A DNA stretch of 64,000 bases from Moritella dasanensis ArB 0140 (GTDB lineage Bacteria; Pseudomonadota; Gammaproteobacteria; Enterobacterales; Moritellaceae): the NCBI RefSeq assembly GCF_000276805.1, contig NZ_AKXQ01000009.1, positions 123,238 to 187,237 on the forward strand, read 5' to 3'. A program made the translations under genes and the position numbers. The notes under the pieces were generated by a model. That model ran no database searches and was not told the origin of the DNA. It worked only from the letters and a program-made list of their open reading frames with translations. This document shows, piece after piece, positions 33,739 through 43,493 of this stretch (positions are counted from its first letter, which is position 1; every line of letters starts with the position of its first letter).

Positions 33739-36700
33739 TTACTTACCCACTACCTCAGGTACTTTTAAGCGATGTAACATGCGATAAAGTACAGGTACAA
33801 CAAGTAAAGTTAGTACAGTCGCAAACCCTAAGCCAAACATAATGGTCACTGCCATTGGCTTAAAGAATACATCCGGTAGTAACGGCACCATGCCCAATAC
33901 TGTCGTAATCGCCGCCATACAAACCGGACGAACACGACTCACTGCAGCATCAACAACCGCTTCATATCTTTCTTTACCACTGTGGATCTCAATTTCAATC
34001 TGATCAAGTAATACGATACCATTTTTAACCAGCATCCCTGACAGACTTAAGAAACCGAGTAACGCCATGAAACCAAAAGGTGTATTAAGGGCGAGTAGCC
34101 CCATCGTCACACCAATAATGGCCAGTGGTACCGTCGCCCATACAATCACCGCATTTTTCACGTTGTTAAACAAGAAAATAGTGATTAAGAACATAAACAG
34201 ATAACCCATTGGCATCGTCTGGAATAACGATGCTTGTGCATCTGCTGATGATTCATATTCACCACCCCATTCGAGCGAATAGCCCGGTGGGAAATCCATT
34301 GCTTCTACTAACGGTTGGATACGTTTTTGTAAAGTCGCAGCCGTTTCTTCACCTAATGGATCAGGGTCAGCAAAAATGGTAAGCATACGTTTACGGTTTT
34401 TACGCACGACAATTGGGTCTTCCCAACGGACATTAACCGCTAATATCACTTGCTGTAACGGCACATAACCTTTCAGTACTGGGCTCCAAATTTTCATGCC
34501 TTCAATCGTACTGATATCCACACGCTCATTTTCAGGCAAGCGAGCAACGATAGGTAATAAACTCGTGCCATCACGATAAAGACCAACCGTAAGGCCAGAA
34601 AATGCCATTTGCAGTAAATCATCAACATCTGACTTAGTAATACCATAACGACGTGCCTGACTTTCATTAAAGACAGGTTCAATCACTTTAGTTCGTTCAC
34701 GCCAATCGTGACGCACATAAAATGCCCCAGGGTCTGCACGCATAATATCGATAGCTTGTTGTGCCAAACCACGTAATACCGTTGGATCTGAGCCTACTAA
34801 ACGCGCTTCAATTTTAGCACCAGAAGAAGGACCTAATGCGATACGCTTGAGTTTATATTCAATATCTGGATGCAAAGAATCGAGTTTCTCGCTCACCTCA
34901 GCCATCATTGGCATGACGTCATCGTAGCTATCCACTCGAATAATTAATTCACCGTAAGACGCATAACTTTTTTCTGGTGAATAAGTTAGCATAAAGCGCT
35001 GAGAGCCTTTACCTGTACTTGAAGATACATGCGCTACTTTTTCATTGCTGCTGACCATGATTTCAAGTTCACGCAGTTTTTCGCTGGTTGCGCGAATATC
35101 AGTCCCTTCCGGTAACCAAACATCAACCATAAACATAGGTGTTGTTGATGACGGAAAAAATGATTGTTTTAACTGGGTAAAACCATACAAGCTAACAACT
35201 AACATCAAGATTAATGAGAACACCGTTGTCCACGCATATTTCATACACGTTTCTAATATTCGTTTATAAGTAACAAACACTATCCCTTTGTATGGGTCGT
35301 TTTCGGCACTATCTGCATCAACCTTCATGCCTTTAAAGAACATATCAGCAAAGAAAGGCGTAATAGAAATCGCAGTAAACCAACTTAACATCAAAGAGAT
35401 AAGTAAAACAGTAAATAGCGTTCCGGTATATTCACCCGTTGAATCTTGAGATAAACCAATTGGGGCGAATGCAGTAACAGCAATAACGGTTGCGCCTAAC
35501 AAAGGCCATTTAGTCTGGGTGACAATATCGGTTGCAGCCTGCAGGCGAGTTCGACCTTTCTGGACCCCAATTAAGATACCTTCGACCACGACAATGGCGT
35601 TATCCACCAGCATACCCAGTGCAATAACCAGCCCACCAAGTGAAATACGCTGTAAATCAATGCCCATCAAGTTCATGAATACAAACGTACCCAATACAGT
35701 TAGCAATAAGATCAGTCCGATAAGTACACCAGAGCGCACGCCCATAAATAGCAGCAGCACAATGATAACAATACCAATGGCTTGACCCAGACTCACGAGG
35801 AATCCTTTCACTGATTTATCTACTTCATCAGGCTGGCTATAAACCGCATCAATATCGATACCAATTGGTTGTTGTTCTTTTAACTCAGCTAAACGCGCAT
35901 AAACGCCTTTACCCATTTCAACAACATTCACACCAGAAATAAACGATACACCGACATTCAGCGCGACTTTACCATTGAAAGTGACCAGATTATCAGGGAC
36001 TTCTTTAAAGCCACGGCTGATCGTCGCTACATCACGTAAGTAAATAAGTCCTTGAGCACCCGTGTCGGTAATGATCAAATCACCAAGCGCATCAACATCA
36101 GTAAATTCGCCCGTTGGATGAATACGGATATATTCAGAACCAACGCGCATAGCACCAGCACTTGATACGAGGTTTTGCGTTGCTAACGTATTGTAAATAG
36201 TCGATGGCGAAATACCTAAACTGCTTAAACGCTGCATCGACATTTCAATAAAGACTTGTTCTTGCTGTACACCGGTTACTGAAACTTTACCTACACCGTC
36301 AACCAGTTCAATCTCACGACGTAAATAATCAACGTAATCATTCAGTTCTTTGTAAGAATAACCGTCACCCGTTATCGCCAGTAAAATACCGTAAACATCA
36401 CCAAAATCATCAATAACTGATGGCTCAGCAACGCCTGGTGGCAAGTGTGATTTGATATCATTGACTTTACGGCGTAATTCATCCCAAATTTGTGGTAAAT
36501 CATCAGGGCCGTAATTGTTTTTCATCGTCACTGTAATTTGTGACAATCCACGGCTGGAAATGGAATTAACCTCATCGACATAGGTTAATTGTTGAATAGC
36601 TTTTTCCAGCGGGTAAGTCACCTCTTCTTCCACTTGTAACGGTGTAGCGCCAGGATAAGAAGTAACAACCATTGCATCTTTAATGGTAAATTCAGGATCT

Positions 36701-36813
36701 TCTAATTGGCCGAGACCGAAAAAGGCCATCGAACCGCCAATTAAGAAGATGAGTGTGAGCATCCAGCTGATCACTTTATTTTTAATAAAATAGGCTGCGA
36801 TATCTTGTTTCAT
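33739..36813 (-). CDS. RND efflux permease of a two-adaptor system (TriC/MexK-like layout)
   Basis: 1024-residue RND exporter with the standard 12-TM plan. Characteristic stretches are LGQLEDPEFTIKDAMVVTSYPGA, the TM4 relay region GGLVIALGMLVDNAIVVVEGI, and VKNGIVLLDQIEIEI near TM11. The start overlaps the stop of the second adaptor gene by 1 bp (TAATG). Both adaptors precede it, so the transcript is adaptor-adaptor-pump. A tripartite pump with two different adaptors is known for TriABC of Pseudomonas. No outer-membrane channel gene is nearby. Substrate unknown. Confidence 0.92.
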   Translation of the reverse strand: MKQDIAAYFIKNKVISWMLTLIFLIGGSMAFFGLGQLEDPEFTIKDAMVVTSYPGATPLQVEEEVTYPLEKAIQQLTYVDEVNSISSRGLSQITVTMKNNYGPDDLPQIWDELRRKVNDIKSHLPPGVAEPSVIDDFGDVYGILLAITGDGYSYKELNDYVDYLRREIELVDGVGKVSVTGVQQEQVFIEMSMQRLSSLGISPSTIYNTLATQNLVSSAGAMRVGSEYIRIHPTGEFTDVDALGDLIITDTGAQGLIYLRDVATISRGFKEVPDNLVTFNGKVALNVGVSFISGVNVVEMGKGVYARLAELKEQQPIGIDIDAVYSQPDEVDKSVKGFLVSLGQAIGIVIIVLLLFMGVRSGVLIGLILLLTVLGTFVFMNLMGIDLQRISLGGLVIALGMLVDNAIVVVEGILIGVQKGRTRLQAATDIVTQTKWPLLGATVIAVTAFAPIGLSQDSTGEYTGTLFTVLLISLMLSWFTAISITPFFADMFFKGMKVDADSAENDPYKGIVFVTYKRILETCMKYAWTTVFSLILMLVVSLYGFTQLKQSFFPSSTTPMFMVDVWLPEGTDIRATSEKLRELEIMVSSNEKVAHVSSSTGKGSQRFMLTYSPEKSYASYGELIIRVDSYDDVMPMMAEVSEKLDSLHPDIEYKLKRIALGPSSGAKIEARLVGSDPTVLRGLAQQAIDIMRADPGAFYVRHDWRERTKVIEPVFNESQARRYGITKSDVDDLLQMAFSGLTVGLYRDGTSLLPIVARLPENERVDISTIEGMKIWSPVLKGYVPLQQVILAVNVRWEDPIVVRKNRKRMLTIFADPDPLGEETAATLQKRIQPLVEAMDFPPGYSLEWGGEYESSADAQASLFQTMPMGYLFMFLITIFLFNNVKNAVIVWATVPLAIIGVTMGLLALNTPFGFMALLGFLSLSGMLVKNGIVLLDQIEIEIHSGKERYEAVVDAAVSRVRPVCMAAITTVLGMVPLLPDVFFKPMAVTIMFGLGFATVLTLLVVPVLYRMLHRLKVPEVVGK

Positions 36814-37928
36814 TATTGTCCAGCCTCTGTCGGTTTGTTTGAATGAGCTATTGATTCATCGAGTATTTTAACTGATTGACCTTCACGTAAGCGATTACCA
36901 CCAGCAATCACAACCTTTTCGCCAACCGCTAAACCAGAACTTAAACGCACACCATTGTTGACCACTTTCTCTGTCACAATTTGACGTTTACTCACGGTAT
37001 TATCACTCTTAACAACCCAAACGAACTTCTGCGTTAAACTCAAGTCGTCACCATCTTCATTTACAATCGCTTCGAATGGTATAAAGGGCTCATCTTTCTT
37101 ATAGATATTTAATTTTTGCGCATCAGCATGCACTTCAACAGCCATGCCATCGAGAATAAATCTGTCTGTCGGCATTGGCATCGTGAGCGTAATAACGAAT
37201 GAACCAATATTAGGATCGGGTTCAGTGGTGAACTCCTTTAGATGGGCACTATATTCATGACCATCGGCGGTAATAATCTTAGCACCAGGTCGCGATTCTT
37301 CAATTTTAGTCGCTGAGCTTTTCGAGTAAATAATATCCGGCGCTTGCAATTGGATATCCACACTCGTTGTACTATGGATATTCATCACCTGTTGACCAAT
37401 TTGTACATTTTCAAATTGTTGAACCGGCACATGGGAAATAATACCGGTGATTGGTGCTTTGAGTTCCGTAAAACTCAAGTTAAGTTTAGCGATATCCAAT
37501 CTTGCCTTGGCAATACGACGTTGTGCTTTAAGCTCATCAAATTGTGATGGTGCAATATAACCTTGATCAACCAGTTTAGCCGAACGGCTATATTGACTGT
37601 CTGCAATCGCGTACTCAGCTTGAGCATCATCTACTTCCAAACGGTAATAAGTCGGGTCAAGTTGCGCAAGAATCTGTCCGGCCTCGACTTGGTCACCTGG
37701 TCGTACTGTCACCGATATAACCTCGCCTTGTAAACGAAAAGACAAGTTAGACTTATCCGCAGCAACTGCGATTGCAGGAAACGATAATCTCGCCGAATCT
37801 TCAGCTAGCTGAACGGTCGTGATTTCAACTAACTGTACTTTTTGTCTTGGCTCTATAATCGGTTTATCACAACCTTGTAATACGGTTATCACACCAAGCG
37901 CCATCACGATAGAGGGTAATTTATGCAT
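36813..37928 (-). CDS. RND periplasmic adaptor, second of two
   Basis: 371-residue adaptor lipoprotein (signal ending VLQGC, Cys20). The barrel-sandwich half-motifs are LQGEVISVTVRPGDQVEAGQ and LKAPITGIISHVPVQQFENVQI, separated by an alpha-hairpin of about 60 residues. It starts one base after the stop of the first adaptor, so the two are tightly coupled. Confidence 0.9.
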   Translation of the reverse strand: MHKLPSIVMALGVITVLQGCDKPIIEPRQKVQLVEITTVQLAEDSARLSFPAIAVAADKSNLSFRLQGEVISVTVRPGDQVEAGQILAQLDPTYYRLEVDDAQAEYAIADSQYSRSAKLVDQGYIAPSQFDELKAQRRIAKARLDIAKLNLSFTELKAPITGIISHVPVQQFENVQIGQQVMNIHSTTSVDIQLQAPDIIYSKSSATKIEESRPGAKIITADGHEYSAHLKEFTTEPDPNIGSFVITLTMPMPTDRFILDGMAVEVHADAQKLNIYKKDEPFIPFEAIVNEDGDDLSLTQKFVWVVKSDNTVSKRQIVTEKVVNNGVRLSSGLAVGEKVVIAGGNRLREGQSVKILDESIAHSNKPTEAGQ

Positions 37929-37929
37929 G

Positions 37930-38964
37930 TTACAGTCCTCGTTCCTTGATCCAAGATCTTACTTTCTGACCTTCACGTAATTCGTTAACGCCAGAGATTG
38001 CGACATTGTCACCATCATTCAGACCTTTAGACACACGTCCATTTTCATCTAATTCAATTTCGCGTTTATGAGCAATGCCTTGATCATCGATCTGCCATAC
38101 ATAATATGTATCACCTTTTTTCATTAGCGCTTGCGGAGAGAGTGCGCCAGAATTACCTTTTGGCAGTGCAATACGGACCGCACCAGCCATACCGGGAAGG
38201 ATATTTTTACCTTCAGGGCGATCCATAAATAAAGTTACTTTATAGCTTGAATTGGTCGCATTCGCTTCGGTATCGATTTCTTTAAACTGTGCAGGAAACT
38301 CTACACCGGGAATTGTATCAAAAATAACGGTAGGGCTACGGCTATAGTCGTTATTGAAACGTGCGAGTAGCTGTTCAGGTAATTGGAATGTGACGTTAAT
38401 AATACCGGCACGCTGAATGTGAACCACCGCTTCTTTTGCCATGACATATTCATGATTTTCTTTTAACGATAATGATAAAGTACCATCATAAGGTGCAACC
38501 AATGTCGCATAACTCAGGTTAGATTCTTGTTTACTTAGTGTCGCTTGGGCTTGATTTCGCTTAGCTTTAGAAGTATCGAATGCGAGTTCTGAAACAACGT
38601 TGGTTTTACGTAATTTAGCATCACGTTTAAATTGAACAGAGGCGAGTTCATAATTAGCTTGGGCTTGTTCTACCTGTAATGAGAACTCGTCTTGGTTCAA
38701 GCTAGCAAGCTTTTGCCCTTTCACTACGTTCTCGCCAGGATTCACGTCCATCGACGATATAACGCCCGAAACGCGAAAGGCAAGTACGGCTTTATCGCCC
38801 GCTTCAACTACGCCGGGGAATGTTCGAAACGTATCTTTAATTCCAACATCAACTGCTTGCAGCTTCACTGGCCGTGAATCGGGTTCGGGTATAACGACCT
38901 GTTCTTCGCTACAACCCGAAAGTAATAAGCCAGTAATAACGGCCGTTGCCATAATTCCCTTCAT
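37930..38964 (-). CDS. RND periplasmic adaptor, first of two
   Basis: 344-residue adaptor lipoprotein (signal ending LLLSGC, Cys18). Barrel-sandwich halves FRVSGVISSMDVNPGENVVKGQ and LVAPYDGTLSLSLKENHEYV flank a hairpin of about 60 residues, and a C-terminal membrane-proximal domain follows. AGGA lies 6 nt upstream. First gene of the operon. The two adaptors are similar in plan but clearly different in sequence, as in TriA/TriB. Confidence 0.9.
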   Translation of the reverse strand: MKGIMATAVITGLLLSGCSEEQVVIPEPDSRPVKLQAVDVGIKDTFRTFPGVVEAGDKAVLAFRVSGVISSMDVNPGENVVKGQKLASLNQDEFSLQVEQAQANYELASVQFKRDAKLRKTNVVSELAFDTSKAKRNQAQATLSKQESNLSYATLVAPYDGTLSLSLKENHEYVMAKEAVVHIQRAGIINVTFQLPEQLLARFNNDYSRSPTVIFDTIPGVEFPAQFKEIDTEANATNSSYKVTLFMDRPEGKNILPGMAGAVRIALPKGNSGALSPQALMKKGDTYYVWQIDDQGIAHKREIELDENGRVSKGLNDGDNVAISGVNELREGQKVRSWIKERGL

Positions 38965-39204
38965 ATAATCATCCTATTAATATCCTGTCTTATTAGTGAT
39001 GCTTTGCATACAAGCCGACTAGTCATAATAAACTATTACTCAACTATAGCCTTTAAAATAGTATTTACAATGACTTATCTATTATACGCATATATAACAC
39101 CCAATAATCCACGTATGGAAATAACCAACATAAGCAGTACAGACCATTTTAATGACAGATAGTTCTCTGAGGATTAACTTTTTGAAGAATGAGGTAAAAA
39201 AGAG

Positions 39205-39224
39205 GCACTAGTCTGGGCTAGTGC
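39205..39224 (-). terminator. Terminator downstream of the pilin gene
   Basis: On the minus strand GCACTAG / CTAGTGC hairpin (loop 6 nt) is followed by CCTCTTTTTTACC, a good intrinsic terminator. A GCTATT hexamer array (39223-39252) lies between stop and hairpin. Confidence 0.75.
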
Positions 39225-39252
39225 TATTACTATTGCTATTGCTATTGCTATT
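39223..39252. repeat. 6-bp tandem repeat (GCTATT), five copies, one degenerate
   Basis: GCTATT-ACTATT-GCTATT-GCTATT-GCTATT between the pilin stop and its terminator. Confidence 0.75.
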
Positions 39253-39263
39253 GAATTAAAACT

Positions 39264-39797
39264 CTAACAACCAGTATCGACAAAACCTATGATAGGCGCG
39301 GTTCCATCTATTTCTAAGTTAGCATAATAAGCAAAACAACTATCGAGAACATAGCCATTTGGCCAAAAGAATACCGCACTTCCAGAGTCAAATCCCGGTG
39401 CATCAGGAACTTGGTCACCGACGCCACGATTACCAACAATACAAAATTCAGAGTCATCACAAGGTACTGTTAACCAGTTGAATGTCCATGCATTACTAGT
39501 TGGTAAATCCATATCCAATAAATAGCGCATTTGTGTAGCATCAGGCGTGGGATAACCATTTTCCAGCGTGATAGTATTACCGTTATAATCGACTTTCAAA
39601 TCTGCATTATCAATTTCTTTCCTCGCATTCACAAAGTCCATCGCGGTTTTTAATGTACCACTGATACTCTGGACCACAGCACGGCTAGCATCATGTTGTA
39701 GATTGATAAATTTTGGAATTGCAGTCGCCGCTAAAACACCTAATACAATGATAACTATCACTAACTCAATTAATGTAAAACCGTTATTATTTCTCAT
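39264..39797 (-). CDS. MSHA-like type IV pilin
   Basis: 177-residue prepilin. The leader ends at Gly6 before FTLIELVIVIIVLGVLAAT, with Glu5 of the mature helix intact, so a prepilin peptidase should process it. The hydrophobic N-terminal helix is followed by IPKFINLQHDASRAVVQSIS, typical of MSHA-type pilins, and a C-terminal disulfide candidate between the DSC and DTGC cysteines. No other pilus assembly gene is in the window. An 11-bp A-tract repeat lies just upstream of the start and its own terminator follows, so it is a monocistronic pilin or orphan minor pilin. Confidence 0.87.
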   Translation of the reverse strand: MRNNNGFTLIELVIVIIVLGVLAATAIPKFINLQHDASRAVVQSISGTLKTAMDFVNARKEIDNADLKVDYNGNTITLENGYPTPDATQMRYLLDMDLPTSNAWTFNWLTVPCDDSEFCIVGNRGVGDQVPDAPGFDSGSAVFFWPNGYVLDSCFAYYANLEIDGTAPIIGFVDTGC

Positions 39798-39824
39798 AAT
39801 AGAACAACTTATTCTGACTTCATC

Positions 39825-39901
39825 AAAAATGAATTAAAAATGAATTAAAAATGAATTAAAAATGAATTAAAAATGAATTAAAAATGAATTAAAAATGAAT
39901 T
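39825..39901. repeat. 11-bp tandem repeat (AAAAATGAATT), seven perfect copies
   Basis: Seven exact head-to-tail copies of AAAAATGAATT, 28 bp upstream of the pilin start. Each unit contains an A5 tract, so A-tracts recur every 11 bp, close to one helical turn, which predicts bent DNA. Copy number could change by slippage. Confidence 0.9.
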
Positions 39902-40027
39902 AAAAATTTTAAGGGGCTAAGTACTTACTTAACGCATCTTTAATTTGTTACATACTTTAACTTGTTAATAAAATAATTCAATACTCTAAAAGCGTAATAT
40001 AATTAACGGTTCTTCATCGCGCATCAA

Positions 40028-40489
40028 TTAACGAGTAACATGCAATTCCATCGGCATATCTTTAACACCGAATTTTTCACGAACTCCACAAGTAGGTTCA
40101 AAGCCAAATTTTAAATACACCCCTGTCGCATTTAAAGCCGAGTTAACCGTGAAATAGCCTGTATTACCATTCGCTAAACACACATCTCGAGCCATCTCCC
40201 ACAGCGTTCTTGATAGTCCTTTACCCTGTTGGGAGTCAGCAATAAACAAGTGATATAAATGGCTGTTATTTTTAATGCCGACGACGCCGACGAGTTCAGC
40301 GTTTATCTCCGCAACATGATACTCATAACCAGCTTTAAGGTAAGCTAATATATTATTTGGTGTCATCGAATTTAAAATTAACTGACCGCCCTCTTTGCTG
40401 CAAGTCGGAAAAATATATTGTATAACCAGCGTAGAAATTAGCTGACTTATCCCATCGATGTCATTTACCGTTGCTTTTCTTAAAATCAT
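40028..40489 (-). CDS. GNAT-family acetyltransferase
   Basis: 153-residue Gcn5-type N-acetyltransferase. The acetyl-CoA-binding motif A is HLFIADSQQGKGLSRTLWE, preceded by the beta4 strand ELVGVVGIKNNSHLYHL, and followed by the C-terminal TGVYLKFGFEPTCG. GGGAAG lies 5 nt before the ATG. No catalytic substrate can be inferred; small acetyltransferases of this type modify amino acids, amines or peptides. Stands alone next to the siderophore permease. Confidence 0.87.
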   Translation of the reverse strand: MILRKATVNDIDGISQLISTLVIQYIFPTCSKEGGQLILNSMTPNNILAYLKAGYEYHVAEINAELVGVVGIKNNSHLYHLFIADSQQGKGLSRTLWEMARDVCLANGNTGYFTVNSALNATGVYLKFGFEPTCGVREKFGVKDMPMELHVTR

Positions 40490-40518
40490 GTCACTTCCCT
40501 ATTATGATAAATAATCAT

Positions 40519-42486
40519 TTAATTATAATTACTTACACGTCCTTTAATCAATAATAAAATAAAATAACTACCACCGATAATAGAAACTAAAATGCCGGCA
40601 GCTAACTGTGCGGGATACAACACCACTTGACCTAGCCAATCAGAGAACTGTACTAAAAAACCACCAATCAAGGCGCTTACGATAAGCTGCTGTTTGACAC
40701 TTTTAGCGCCTAACATGGCTGCCATATGCGGCGCTAGTAAGCCAATAAATGCAACGGGTCCCATGTTGGCTGTCACAAACGCGACTAATAAGGCAACCAA
40801 ACAAAGTAATAAAACAAAGGCAACAGAACCATTTAAACCACGTGAAAATGCCATATCTCTTCCCGCAGATATTAATGTGAGCCAGCGTGACAATGAAAAT
40901 GCGACCAGTAATAACAGCGTCACACTAAATGCGAGTGTAACCGACTGTTCGGCGCTTACCCTATAAGTCGAGCCGGCCAACCAAACGAGGATGCCATAAA
41001 CATCATCATTGCCTCGCGCTAATGCAAATTGCACAAAGGCTTCAATTAAGGCAGTCAACGCGATACCAGTAAGAATGAGTTTAGGTGGTGAGTAATCGTG
41101 TTTTTTGCCAAGTAGCAAGATAATCAATAACGCCCCCATCGCACCAGAAAAAGCAACTAACGGGCCTGCTTCAAAAATAGTAATACCCCAAAACATACTA
41201 GCAAATACCAACGCAAAAATAGCGCCTGCAGATATACCCAAAATATCAGGGCTAGCAAGGGGGTTATGAATCAAGCGTTGCAAAATAGTACCAGCAACAG
41301 CAAGTCCAGCACCTGCAGCTAACGATGTTAAAATACGCGGCCATCGAATAGACCAAGAAAATGCATCAGGCCATGAAAACAACCAGCTACTCTCTTTCAT
41401 AACAAACAAACTCGCAAGCAGTATCGAACTAATAAGGCCAACCAATATCGCCGTTATTACACGTTTTTTAAGATAACTAATACCTTGAGGTAAGCGAAAT
41501 ACCATTTGATCTTGCGCTTTGACTGCGCTGCGGCTAAACCAGATTAGTGCAGGCGCGCCAATAACGGCAGCAGCCGTGCCACTCGGTATGAAATCCAACG
41601 TGAATTTACTTAACCAAACCGCGAATGCATCTGTTAATACTAAAAATAGAGCGCCTAATAATAAGCTGTAAAAAAGCTCATCCCGAGCCGTTCTAGCACC
41701 TAAATACCGCGCAATGTTCGGCGTTAATAAACCAACAAAACCGATCACACCAACGGCGGTAATTGCCGAGGAAACTAACCATACTCCTAAAAGTAATAAC
41801 AGCAAAAATTGAGGCATAATACTCAAACCACGGGCAGTAGCGCCTTGCTGACCAATCCGCATTAACGTGAGTACTCTTGGCGCAACCGCTAAAATGACGA
41901 AGCCAACGCACATTCTTGGAGTTAGCCATTGCACCCAATCCCAGCCATTTTGAGCAAGATCACCCGCGCCCCATATGAACAAGTTTTTAGCATATTGATC
42001 ATTAAGTAAAATCACGGCTGTCGCGAAAGCACCAAGTAACAAATTCACCGCCATACCTGCCAGAATAACAGGCAAGCCCGATAGATTATTTATGCCCGTG
42101 ATGAATAATACTAATGCCATTGCTGATAGCGCGCCAACCAAGGCAAACATAGTATTACTTTCAACGCCTAAATCAGGGAAAAAAACGGCGGCTAATACTA
42201 ACGCCAGCCAAGCACCAGAAGATGTACCAAATGTGAGAGGTGATAACAAAGGGTTTTGTGTCAATTGCTGCATCAAACTACCGACTAAGCCCAAACTTGC
42301 GCCGACTAACATAGCAACAACTAATCTTGGTAGCACGGCATAAACAAAGTCAACTTCAACAAATTCGAGCGGCTCGAGGCCCGCTATTAATGCGTATTGT
42401 TTCGTGATCGTCATATCAGTTTGCAACTGTAACGATAAAAACAGCGCAAGCATAAGTGCCAGCGCTGTCATTAAATACCTCAACAT
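40519..42486 (-). CDS. fhuB: Fused siderophore ABC permease, FhuB-type
   Basis: 655-residue inner-membrane permease made of two FecCD domains (about 1-320 and 335-655), as in E. coli FhuB (660). Each half has about ten TMs and the ATPase-contacting motif: LLTPNIARYLGARTARDELF in half 1 and LLAPHMAAMLGAKSVKQQLI in half 2. Imports ferric hydroxamate-type siderophore with the binding protein and ATPase encoded just upstream. Last gene of the cluster in transcription order. Confidence 0.92.
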   Translation of the reverse strand: MLRYLMTALALMLALFLSLQLQTDMTITKQYALIAGLEPLEFVEVDFVYAVLPRLVVAMLVGASLGLVGSLMQQLTQNPLLSPLTFGTSSGAWLALVLAAVFFPDLGVESNTMFALVGALSAMALVLFITGINNLSGLPVILAGMAVNLLLGAFATAVILLNDQYAKNLFIWGAGDLAQNGWDWVQWLTPRMCVGFVILAVAPRVLTLMRIGQQGATARGLSIMPQFLLLLLLGVWLVSSAITAVGVIGFVGLLTPNIARYLGARTARDELFYSLLLGALFLVLTDAFAVWLSKFTLDFIPSGTAAAVIGAPALIWFSRSAVKAQDQMVFRLPQGISYLKKRVITAILVGLISSILLASLFVMKESSWLFSWPDAFSWSIRWPRILTSLAAGAGLAVAGTILQRLIHNPLASPDILGISAGAIFALVFASMFWGITIFEAGPLVAFSGAMGALLIILLLGKKHDYSPPKLILTGIALTALIEAFVQFALARGNDDVYGILVWLAGSTYRVSAEQSVTLAFSVTLLLLVAFSLSRWLTLISAGRDMAFSRGLNGSVAFVLLLCLVALLVAFVTANMGPVAFIGLLAPHMAAMLGAKSVKQQLIVSALIGGFLVQFSDWLGQVVLYPAQLAAGILVSIIGGSYFILLLIKGRVSNYN

Positions 42487-42539
42487 CTCTCTTCCCGTAT
42501 AACAAATTATTTATAAGTAAATACTAAACAAACTAAGCA

Positions 42540-43493
42540 CTACTGGTTTACGTCATCAACCTGTGTAGGTGCTAATTCTAATAAACTCTCAGTTATCGCT
42601 TCTGCCGTGTACTTAATCGACATAGCACCACCATAGCTCCAGCTTGGCGCGACACTATTAACGCGATTGGCGCGTACAAATGGCATCGAAGTCCATAATC
42701 GAGAACGTGATAATGCCGCTTCTTGATCAAATGGTTTAAAATACAATACCGTGCCATCGGTGATGGTATGCAGGTCTGAAATACGCTTTTGGACGATTCC
42801 CCATTGAGTCGAGGGTAAATCTAAGGCAGGCTTTATACCGAGCTGATCTAATGCATACTCAGCCATTGAATTGCCACCGTACAGGAACACAGATGTAGTA
42901 CTTGCAAAGCGCATTGTGGTTACTGCGGGTAAGTTTCCATCATAAGCAAGTAATAAGCGTGACTTCAACGCTTGGATCTTACTCTTCATCTCAGCAAGCT
43001 TTTTTTCAGCAATATCTTGTTTATTAACCACGCCCGCTAAATAGCTAAAGTTATCTAATGCAGCTTGCGCATTATCGTGCGAGGCACTGAATGTTTGATA
43101 AAATAATACCGGCGCGATCTTCGCTAACTGATTTTGTAAATCAGCTTGAGGAGATGCAATAATAATAACATCAGGCTTTAACGAGGCTATTTTTTCATAA
43201 TTAGGTTCAACGCGCGTACCGATGTCTTGTACTTCATTAGGTACAGTTGGTTGAACAACCCACTCTCTATAACCGGCAATATCAGGCATACCAACCGGGA
43301 TCACTCCTAATTCTAAGATCTGCTCAGCTAGGTCCCAATTAAGCACCACGACTCGTTGGGCGTAGTCCGGTAATGTCTTATTACCTTGGCTATCTGTTAC
43401 CGTTACTTCGGCCTGTGAAAATAACGGGAAAACGACCAATACTGTCGTCATAAATACTTTAATACATTGCATTATTCTTTGTCTTATTAACAT
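42540..43493 (-). CDS. fhuD: Siderophore ABC binding protein (FhuD-like)
   Basis: 317-residue periplasmic substrate-binding protein of the type III (helical backbone) class. Signal peptide at the N-terminus (ends near SQA). Fold-type landmarks: VVVLNWDLAEQILELGVIPVGM, EPNYEKIASLKPDVIIIASP, and a C-terminal SWSYGGAMSIKYTAEAI. Overlaps the ATPase gene by 7 bp. Delivers ferric siderophore to the fused permease. Confidence 0.88.
   Translation of the reverse strand: MLIRQRIMQCIKVFMTTVLVVFPLFSQAEVTVTDSQGNKTLPDYAQRVVVLNWDLAEQILELGVIPVGMPDIAGYREWVVQPTVPNEVQDIGTRVEPNYEKIASLKPDVIIIASPQADLQNQLAKIAPVLFYQTFSASHDNAQAALDNFSYLAGVVNKQDIAEKKLAEMKSKIQALKSRLLLAYDGNLPAVTTMRFASTTSVFLYGGNSMAEYALDQLGIKPALDLPSTQWGIVQKRISDLHTITDGTVLYFKPFDQEAALSRSRLWTSMPFVRANRVNSVAPSWSYGGAMSIKYTAEAITESLLELAPTQVDDVNQ

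Noticed and set aside
39825..39901. CRISPR array
   Set aside because: Units are 11 bp with no spacers; it is a plain tandem repeat.
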